From: Candidatus Izemoplasma sp.
Lineage (GTDB): Bacteria > Bacillota_I > Bacilli_A > Izemoplasmatales > Izemoplasmataceae
Length of the DNA stretch: 5,634 bases
Assembly (NCBI GenBank): GCA_021736285.1
Contig: JAIPGE010000098.1
Location: forward strand, 1-5,634
Reading direction: 5' to 3'
Shown here piece by piece: positions 1 through 4,698 of this stretch. Below the pieces are notes generated by a model, which worked only from the letters and a program-made list of their open reading frames with translations, made no database searches and was not told where the DNA came from. Position 1 is the stretch's first letter; every line of letters starts with the position of its first letter. The position numbers and the translations under genes were made by a program.

Positions 1-647
1 GCTAAGACAATATGTTTTGTTTTATTCCCAATTAATTGTGTCATATTGTAGGCACTATCGGTATTAGACATGTGTCCTTTGACAGAATCAATACGTTGTT
101 TTAAATAAAATGGTCGATTACTGGTGAATAATAATGTCACGTCGTAATTGGCCTCAAACACATAAAAATCAGCGTTTTTTAATAATGGAATATCATTTTT
201 GGGAAGATACCCTATGTCTGTTGCATAGACCATTTTTTTTCCTTCTTCCTCAAACACAAACCCAACGGTATCTTCGGCATCATGACTCACCCGGAATGGT
301 GTGATTTTTAAATTATTTATGTAAAATGAAAGCTGTACTTCAATAAATTGTATATGTGTTGCTTCAACATTTTCTTTGGTTTTAAAATACATATGGTGAT
401 ATGTTTCTTTGGTTAAAAAAACAGGCATAGGATGCCGTTTTAATGTTACTGTTAATCCTTTGATATGATCGGTGTGTTCATGGGTGATAAGAATCGCATC
501 TACTTGATCTAAAGTTAGCGCTTGATCAAGCATACGGCGATAGATTTGTCTGTGGCTAATACCCACATCAATCAATAACTTAGTTGTTGGGGTTTCTAAA
601 TACGTGGCATTGCCTTTTGAACCACTAGCAAGAACTGTTACTTTCAT
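1..647 (-). CDS. walJ: WalJ/YycJ/VicX-type metallo-beta-lactamase-fold hydrolase, C-terminus cut by window edge
   Basis: This is a cytoplasmic MBL-fold metallohydrolase of the YycJ/WalJ/VicX group, a family linked to the WalRK cell-wall regulon and to nuclease or DNA-maintenance roles; its exact substrate is not settled. The visible 215 residues open with the family signature LASGSKGNA (6-14). The metal-binding HEHTDH lies at 56-61, SHDAEDTVGF at 121-130, the bridging-Asp region ATD at 142-144, FEAN at 164-167 and GHMSN at 191-195. The family is usually about 260 residues, so roughly 45-50 C-terminal residues, including the last metal His region (normally AHLS), lie beyond position 1. The start ATG (647-645) is preceded at 7 nt by GGAG (658-655) and a consensus promoter. 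It is divergent from the lipoprotein gene. Tyr168 stands where I recall a conserved His in NHD. Family assignment is confident. Confidence 0.9.
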   Translation of the reverse strand, partial: MKVTVLASGSKGNATYLETPTTKLLIDVGISHRQIYRRMLDQALTLDQVDAILITHEHTDHIKGLTVTLKRHPMPVFLTKETYHHMYFKTKENVEATHIQFIEVQLSFYINNLKITPFRVSHDAEDTVGFVFEEEGKKMVYATDIGYLPKNDIPLLKNADFYVFEANYDVTLLFTSNRPFYLKQRIDSVKGHMSNTDSAYNMTQLIGNKTKHIVL

Positions 648-689
648 GTCATCACTCCGATTACCAATTTATGGTTGAATTCTATCCTT

Positions 690-718
690 ATAATATAGAC
701 ATCGAAATCCTTTGTCAA
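690..718 (-). promoter_or_regulatory. Consensus sigma-A-type promoter for walJ
   Basis: On the minus strand the -35 box TTGACA (718-713) is separated by exactly 17 nt from the -10 box TATTAT (695-690). Transcription would start near 683, giving a leader of about 35 nt before the walJ ATG. The -35 is a perfect consensus and the -10 has one mismatch. It implies that walJ is transcribed from its own promoter and is the first gene of its unit here. Confidence 0.75.
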
Positions 719-738
719 ATAACTTTCCAAATTTATCA

Positions 739-767
739 TTGTTTTTGTTGTCTATTAATGGTATTAT
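739..767 (+). promoter_or_regulatory. Probable sigma-A-type promoter for the PrsA-like lipoprotein gene
   Basis: The -35-like TTGTTT (739-744), a 17-nt spacer and the -10 TATTAT (762-767) lie 35 nt upstream of the ATG at 803. An overlapping alternative is TTGTTG (745-750) with TATATT (769-774), spacer 18. The -35 is weaker than that of the divergent walJ promoter, so which pair is used is uncertain. Confidence 0.5.
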
Positions 768-786
768 ATATATTGCGTAAATATTT

Positions 787-796
787 AAGGAGTGAT
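787..796 (+). promoter_or_regulatory. Shine-Dalgarno site that fixes the lipoprotein start at 803
   Basis: AAGGAGTGAT is complementary to the 16S rRNA 3' end except for one missing G, with the GGAG core about 10 nt before ATG 803. The reading frame is open back to an ATG at 671, but that start has no such site and lies opposite the walJ promoter. This site therefore decides the start. Confidence 0.8.
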
Positions 797-802
797 ACAT
801 TT

Positions 803-3343
803 ATGAATAAAGGAATTGTAATTAAAGCATCCATCATACTGGGGTTTTTCCTCGTAACGCTAGGACTTGCATTTGGATGTAGCACCATTAAAGACAATCA
901 AAAAGAACCAAGCATTACCAATGGTGAAGAAACCTATCTTGAACTTGATGAATTCTCATTCACAAATCAAGAAGTTTGGGACTTAATGAAAATAGCAGAT
1001 GGGTTAAACTATCTCTATCAATACATTGATGAAGCATTATTAGCAGATACAATCGCAAATCTAACGCAAGACGATATTGATCAAGAATTATTGTATACTA
1101 AATACAAGACATTAGATCAAGACGCTATTGCAGAGATTCAAGCTGATGCCGAATTAGAAGAAGAAAAAACAACTCAGTTTAATCAAAATTTAGTCTTACT
1201 CGGGTTTAACCCTGATGATCCTGGCGATTTAAGAGCGTTTGTTGAACTTAATGCAGCTCGCCGAAAGGTAGCTAGAGAGTTTATTTTAAACAACTCAGCA
1301 CCCCAAGAGGATGCTGAACAAACACCAACATCAAATTTATATATTGATGCTGAAAAGTTGCAAGGATACTATGAAACAAACAACCGAGGAGACGTTTGTG
1401 TATTAGATATTCGCTTTACAAGTACTGAAGAAGGTAACGCTGTTTTAGACAAATTTAATTTAGTGCCAAACTATAACACTGGTTGGGGACTATATACTGG
1501 TGACACACCAATTGAAGATGTCCCTGTCAGCGACTTTACAAGTGACAATACAAGTGAATTATCAGATGCTGGCGTATTTAGAGAGTGGATAAAAGTATAT
1601 AATTATATGAATCCAAACGCTACCATTGATGAAGCAACAACACTTGATGCTTACTGTAATGATTATAGTAGTTTCGGTACTAGAAATTATACTTCGATGG
1701 TTGAAGATTATGCAGCTGAAGCACCAAACAGAACTTATGCACGGTATATTTTTGATGTTCTAGGACTTGAAGAAGATGAGTCACGTTATGCGACAGCTTT
1801 CCAAACAATTGGTAACTTTAAACTGTTATCATTCGTTGTTGAAGCTGATACATTAACAGATTTTGAAGACTTAACTGGTCCTGAAATTGATGTGTTACGT
1901 GAAGACTATTTACAAACAATGTTAACAGAACAAAATATTAGTGCTATCGTTGATACGTATTGGGAAGATGTTGATTTTGAAATCTATGACCCAACATTAA
2001 AACTTCAAGCAGAAGCAAACTTTGGAGATACTTTTGACAATAAAGGACATGACACATTGGTTGCTATATTTGGTGATTTAGAAGTTTCTGCCGATGATTT
2101 GTTTGAATATATGAATGCATCGATTGGATCGTATTATTCTCTTGAGTTAACAAAACGTCATATGTTACTAAATAGTGAGGCTTACAGCAATAAATACGGT
2201 GATAGTTTTGATTATTTGAATTCAAAAGATGAAGACATGGTAGCGCATCGTGAAGAACTAAGAACAATGAAAACAAACTTTAGCAACGATGCCTTTGCAC
2301 AATATGGATTCAGTTCTCAAGAATACACATGGGAAGAATTTATTGTTGTTGCATTCAGAAGTTATAACGAAGCAACAACCATCCGCGACGTATATGTATT
2401 AAATGCATTAACACCTTACTTACTTGTTGATGACATAACATACGCCCAAGGAGAAGATTACATTACTGAACAAGTTGATAATTTCTTTAGTTTAAATGCT
2501 ACTGAATTATTGCTTTATGTCGATCAAGACCGTGATTTTGAAGCAGATACATGGACCGACATCAAAGCAACTTATGGAGATACTGAGTTAGCAACTTACA
2601 CTGCATTAAAAGCAGACTTAGAAGATCTCATCTTAGCTAAAATTGATGATGGTGATACTTTCGCAGACATCGTTGAAGCTTATAATAAAGGGTTAATTGA
2701 TGATTCTGAAAACGAGTGGGCACCATTTAAAGCTTATGGGTTCTTTATTAAAACACAACCTATTCAACTCCAAGGCGGATTAAATTACAACACTGTTCAA
2801 GGTTCTGATTATGAAGACTTGTTAGAAGACTTCCAACGTATCTATGCTGCATATCACGCTTATATCGATAGTAGTGTTGATGACGTTACTGAATATTATG
2901 ATGATCGTATTGTTGAAAGCGAAGATGGATTACATTTCATTAAAGCAACTGAAGGTACCAACTTCGATCAACCAACAGCTGTCTTTGATAACAGTCCAAA
3001 CGATAATGGACAACGGCCTTATAGTGACGGTGCTGGTGGTACAACTATAGCACCTAGCCAAAGTCAAATTGAGCTTTATATTGAAATTAAAATGGCACAA
3101 CAACTCGGTGAATCAACCGACTTATTGTTACCAGCAAATGTCAATAAAGCAATTGAAACTTACTATGGACCATTGTTCCAAAAATACTTCTCATCATCAA
3201 GTTATAACATTCAAAGTGCACAGTATATTCTTGCAAATAACCCACAATTTACAAGCAACAACACAGCGCACATTGCATTTATAGAAAACGCAATTGATAC
3301 ACTTTATGAAATTAACTTTCCAGACAGTTACAAAAAAGAATAA
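803..3343 (+). CDS. Large acidic PrsA/SurA-like lipoprotein with two tandem foldase-type modules
   Basis: The product is 846 residues. A type II signal peptide (basic N-tip, hydrophobic 9-25) ends in lipobox LAFGC, so Cys26 should be lipidated and the protein anchored outside the membrane. No internal membrane segment is seen. The mature chain is strongly acidic. Two modules can be traced: SurA-N-like helices start near 46 (FSFTNQEVWDLM) and again near 421 (LEVSADDLFEYM), each followed by a GF turn and an R-rich helix ending ILNNSAP or VLNALTP. A parvulin-like region spans about 568-718, from ELLLYVD to GLHFIKATEG. The nearby yhaM matches the Bacillus prsA neighbourhood. This supports an extracytoplasmic folding factor, but PrsA is usually about 290 residues and the first parvulin position lacks the usual His, so isomerase activity is doubtful. 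A substrate-binding or structural lipoprotein remains possible. Confidence 0.72.
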   Translation: MNKGIVIKASIILGFFLVTLGLAFGCSTIKDNQKEPSITNGEETYLELDEFSFTNQEVWDLMKIADGLNYLYQYIDEALLADTIANLTQDDIDQELLYTKYKTLDQDAIAEIQADAELEEEKTTQFNQNLVLLGFNPDDPGDLRAFVELNAARRKVAREFILNNSAPQEDAEQTPTSNLYIDAEKLQGYYETNNRGDVCVLDIRFTSTEEGNAVLDKFNLVPNYNTGWGLYTGDTPIEDVPVSDFTSDNTSELSDAGVFREWIKVYNYMNPNATIDEATTLDAYCNDYSSFGTRNYTSMVEDYAAEAPNRTYARYIFDVLGLEEDESRYATAFQTIGNFKLLSFVVEADTLTDFEDLTGPEIDVLREDYLQTMLTEQNISAIVDTYWEDVDFEIYDPTLKLQAEANFGDTFDNKGHDTLVAIFGDLEVSADDLFEYMNASIGSYYSLELTKRHMLLNSEAYSNKYGDSFDYLNSKDEDMVAHREELRTMKTNFSNDAFAQYGFSSQEYTWEEFIVVAFRSYNEATTIRDVYVLNALTPYLLVDDITYAQGEDYITEQVDNFFSLNATELLLYVDQDRDFEADTWTDIKATYGDTELATYTALKADLEDLILAKIDDGDTFADIVEAYNKGLIDDSENEWAPFKAYGFFIKTQPIQLQGGLNYNTVQGSDYEDLLEDFQRIYAAYHAYIDSSVDDVTEYYDDRIVESEDGLHFIKATEGTNFDQPTAVFDNSPNDNGQRPYSDGAGGTTIAPSQSQIELYIEIKMAQQLGESTDLLLPANVNKAIETYYGPLFQKYFSSSSYNIQSAQYILANNPQFTSNNTAHIAFIENAIDTLYEINFPDSYKKE

Positions 3344-3349
3344 TTAAAT

Positions 3350-3395
3350 AAAAAAAGGGACTGCACTTTAAAATAGCTTGCAGTCCCTTTTTTTT
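3350..3395. terminator. Intrinsic terminator, A/T-flanked and potentially bidirectional
   Basis: A perfect 9-bp stem, GGGACTGCA (3357-3365) with TGCAGTCCC (3379-3387), has a 13-nt loop, seven A before it and eight T after it. It begins 6 nt after the lipoprotein stop codon, so it terminates that gene. The A-tract lets it work in reverse too, and before the IS arrived it could have ended the convergent yhaM transcript. yhaM transcripts must now cross the IS relict to reach it. Confidence 0.9.
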
Positions 3396-3472
3396 ATCTA
3401 ACATATTCCAGAAAACTCCTTCTTCAATCACAATGTGGTAAGTGGGAGATGAATGGAATATGTTAGATAAAA
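3392..3472. repeat. 19-bp perfect inverted repeat with 43-nt loop
   Basis: The left arm 3392-3410 (ending TAACATATTCCA) is the exact reverse complement of 3454-3472 (starting TGGAATATGTTA). The right arm is the first part of the surviving tnpB reading frame (W-N-M-L-D-K), so the left arm is an inverted copy of tnpB sequence. The left arm overlaps the T-tract of the terminator. The 43-nt loop holds a second, weaker hairpin (CTCCTTCTT at 3416-3424 with AAGTGGGAG at 3440-3448). Confidence 0.85.
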
Positions 3473-3760
3473 CAAAAGACGAAGGGAAAACCCTCGTCAA
3501 GATTCACAAATATTATCCATCGAGTAAAAAATGTAGCATATGTGATGAATATCACGATATCCCACTCTCACAACGGGTATATTCATGTGCGTGTGGAAAC
3601 AAGATGGATAGAGGACCTTAACGCCGCAATCAATATCGCGACCCAAGGTCTTTCAACATACTTACATAATGAGTACGGGACAGACTTAAAAGCTCGATCC
3701 ATTTGCGCGCACCAGCGCGCATTACTCGAGAAGCCCCCACTTCAAATGATTTTTCATTAA
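3454..3760 (+). pseudogene. tnpB: tnpB (OrfB) fragment: N-terminus deleted, frameshifted in the RuvC-III motif
   Basis: TnpB is the omega-RNA-guided RuvC nuclease of IS200/IS605 elements. Only its C-terminal end survives, about 100 residues out of a usual 370-400. The first segment (3454-3618) reads WNMLDK..., then GKTLVKI and the family motif YYPSSKKCSIC, then CAC, giving the four zinc-ribbon cysteines. It runs into a TAA at 3619-3621 right after DR. The expected continuation DLNAAINIAT is intact in the next frame from 3614, so one extra G at 3613/3614 (GAGGAC for expected GAGAC) broke the gene inside the last catalytic RuvC motif D-R-D-x-N-A-A. The second segment continues to TAA 3758-3760, inside the right-end hairpin. 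Upstream, the frame is closed by TAA 3439-3441 and has no start. The zinc-ribbon and RuvC motifs make the identity firm. Confidence 0.85.
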
Positions 3761-3779
3761 GTGGTGGGAGCAGGTTCAC
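3700..3779 (+). ncRNA. Putative relict omega-RNA (reRNA) scaffold at the tnpB 3' end
   Basis: TnpB guide RNAs are made from the tnpB 3' end through the IS right end, with the guide supplied by the flank just outside. Here the tnpB tail contains a GC-rich 7-bp hairpin (TGCGCGC 3704-3710, loop ACCA, GCGCGCA 3715-3721), conspicuous in AT-rich DNA. The long right-end hairpin at 3734-3768 and GGTTCAC follow. The layout matches the scaffold and the stems are perfect or nearly so. The 5' limit and any transcription are unknown. With no intact TnpB here, function would need a protein made elsewhere or a new role. The call rests on position and folding only. Confidence 0.4.
3734..3768. repeat. Right-end imperfect palindrome of the IS
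   Basis: The stem CCCC-CACTT (3734-3742) pairs with AAGTG-G-T-GGG (3759-3768) with T3765 bulged. After a two-base bulge (C3743, A3744) an inner stem AATGA/TCATT (3745-3749, 3754-3758) closes a TTTT loop. Subterminal imperfect palindromes of this kind are the TnpA recognition structures of IS200/IS605 ends. The tnpB stop codon lies inside it. Confidence 0.75.
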
Positions 3780-3782
3780 TGT

Positions 3783-4688
3783 TTATAATTTTGATTTATA
3801 GTACCGCTCGCGATCAAGGACACGGATTGGTGAGGTGAACTCACCTTTTTCGGTTTGATCTAAGGTTTCTTTTAAGACAGTCATTTTTGAATCAATGTTG
3901 TCAATAAAATGTAAGATTAACGCTTCGGGAATATTTGTTTTTTTCGGCGAACCGTAGTTGCCATAATAATGATGTGATAAAATCATGTGTTCAATCAGCA
4001 ATACTTCTTCTGAATCGCCGTAACCCAGTTCTTGTGCAACGGATTCAACTTCTTTTACCCCCAATGTAATATGACCAATGAGTTTACCTACTTTGGTATA
4101 TTCTGGTCCAGCATAATGGGAGAGTTCTTTTACTTTGCAAATATCGTGTAAGAAAATACCTGCAATCAATAAGTCTTGATTTAAAAATGGGTATACTTCC
4201 ATAATTCCATCAATGAGTTTTAACATTGTTGAGGTATGATAGCTTAAGCCACCAATATAGGCATGGTGAAACGTTGTTGCGGCAGGATACAAATAAAAGT
4301 CCTTTTCATTCCGCTGATAGATCGTCAAGACAAGATTTTTAATAATCTTATTTTCAAGACGATTGAGATAACTTTCAACAACCTGTTTCACAGCATTCAT
4401 TGAGACTGGTGCGTATTCATAAAATGTCTCCATCAATTCTTGGCGGCGTTCAAATGGAATATCACAATCATCAATGTGGGTATATGATGTTACTTGTAAT
4501 TGTGATTGGTCTTTAAAGAGAACCGTTTTACAGTCAAATTCATAGACAGCATTTTCTAACACCTTGCTGTTGTCGTCAATGCGGATTGTTTCGCCATCGT
4601 GACTTTCGTGTTCAATACGAAGTGTATTGGTATCATATGTTGTTTGATTAATTGATATTATCTTTGCAAAAAATTTTGTTGTTTCCAT
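3783..4688 (-). CDS. yhaM: 3'-5' exoribonuclease YhaM
   Basis: YhaM is a cytoplasmic, metal-dependent 3'-5' exonuclease of Firmicutes that trims RNA (and ssDNA) ends and helps RNA turnover. The 301-residue protein is close to the usual 310-315. The N-terminal 70 or so residues form the OB-fold nucleic-acid-binding domain. The HD-domain metal ligands are visible in order: HHAYIGGLSYHT (141-152), FLHDICKVKEL with the HD pair at 181-182, GHITLG (205-210), HMILSHHYYGNYGSP (234-248) and HFIDNIDSKM (260-269). Nothing essential seems missing. The ATG at 4688 has an AGGTGAG site, and only 8 nt separate it from the pulA stop, so it is probably translated from the same mRNA. Its 3' end abuts the IS relict: the stop is TAA 3785-3783, and the C-terminus (...RYYKSKL) looks native. 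Confidence 0.95.
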   Translation of the reverse strand: METTKFFAKIISINQTTYDTNTLRIEHESHDGETIRIDDNSKVLENAVYEFDCKTVLFKDQSQLQVTSYTHIDDCDIPFERRQELMETFYEYAPVSMNAVKQVVESYLNRLENKIIKNLVLTIYQRNEKDFYLYPAATTFHHAYIGGLSYHTSTMLKLIDGIMEVYPFLNQDLLIAGIFLHDICKVKELSHYAGPEYTKVGKLIGHITLGVKEVESVAQELGYGDSEEVLLIEHMILSHHYYGNYGSPKKTNIPEALILHFIDNIDSKMTVLKETLDQTEKGEFTSPIRVLDRERYYKSKL

Positions 4689-4691
4689 TGT

Positions 4692-4698
4692 CTCACCT
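4692..4698 (-). promoter_or_regulatory. yhaM ribosome-binding site overlapping the pulA stop codon
   Basis: AGGTGAG (4698-4692) lies 3 nt before the yhaM ATG and shares its first two bases with the TAG stop of pulA (4699-4697). The overlap suggests that translation of yhaM is coupled to termination on pulA. There is no room for a promoter between the two genes. Confidence 0.7.

Larger units (their letters stand above)
3411..3779 (+). mobile_element. Relict of an IS200/IS605 (IS1341-like) element, internally deleted
   Basis: The region carries the C-terminal zinc-ribbon end of a TnpB followed by a hairpin right end that overlaps the tnpB stop codon, the standard layout of IS200/IS605 elements. 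No TnpA is present and about three quarters of tnpB is missing, so it cannot move by itself. The right boundary is probably just after GGTTCAC (3773-3779), about 3 nt from the yhaM stop. The left boundary is uncertain: tnpB homology begins at about 3454, while a degenerate end-type hairpin at 3416-3448 suggests element sequence back to about 3411. No terminal direct repeats are expected for this family. Confidence 0.6.

Noticed and set aside
671..802. 44-codon N-terminal extension of the lipoprotein reading frame from ATG 671
   Set aside because: It has no ribosome-binding site, overlaps the walJ promoter and its own promoter, and would bury the lipoprotein signal peptide. ATG 803 has a near-perfect Shine-Dalgarno site and an N-terminal signal sequence with lipobox.
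2064..2276. 70-residue minus-strand reading frame
   Set aside because: It lies inside the lipoprotein gene on the opposite strand, with no start signal and a low-complexity product; it is a shadow.
2844..3284. Two short plus-strand frames (2844-3050, 3069-3284) in another phase of the lipoprotein gene
   Set aside because: They are out-of-frame shadows without ribosome-binding sites or recognisable motifs.
3478..3498. Hairpin GACGAAGGG / CCCTCGTC with AAAA loop as a possible terminator
   Set aside because: No T-tract follows on either strand and it sits in tnpB coding sequence (DEGKTLVK); probably incidental.
3312..3500. 62-residue minus-strand frame across the terminator and inverted repeat
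   Set aside because: It reads WNMLDK only because the left arm is an inverted copy of tnpB sequence. It crosses the terminator and has no start signal, so it is not a gene.
3350..3500. CRISPR-like or toxin-antitoxin structure around the clustered hairpins
   Set aside because: There are no regularly spaced direct repeats and no small paired reading frames; the hairpins are explained by a terminator and IS remnants.
3542..3760. 72-codon plus-strand frame as an independent small gene
   Set aside because: Its first part is out of frame with the zinc-ribbon coding sequence. Only the part after 3614 is meaningful, as the frameshifted C-terminus of the tnpB pseudogene.
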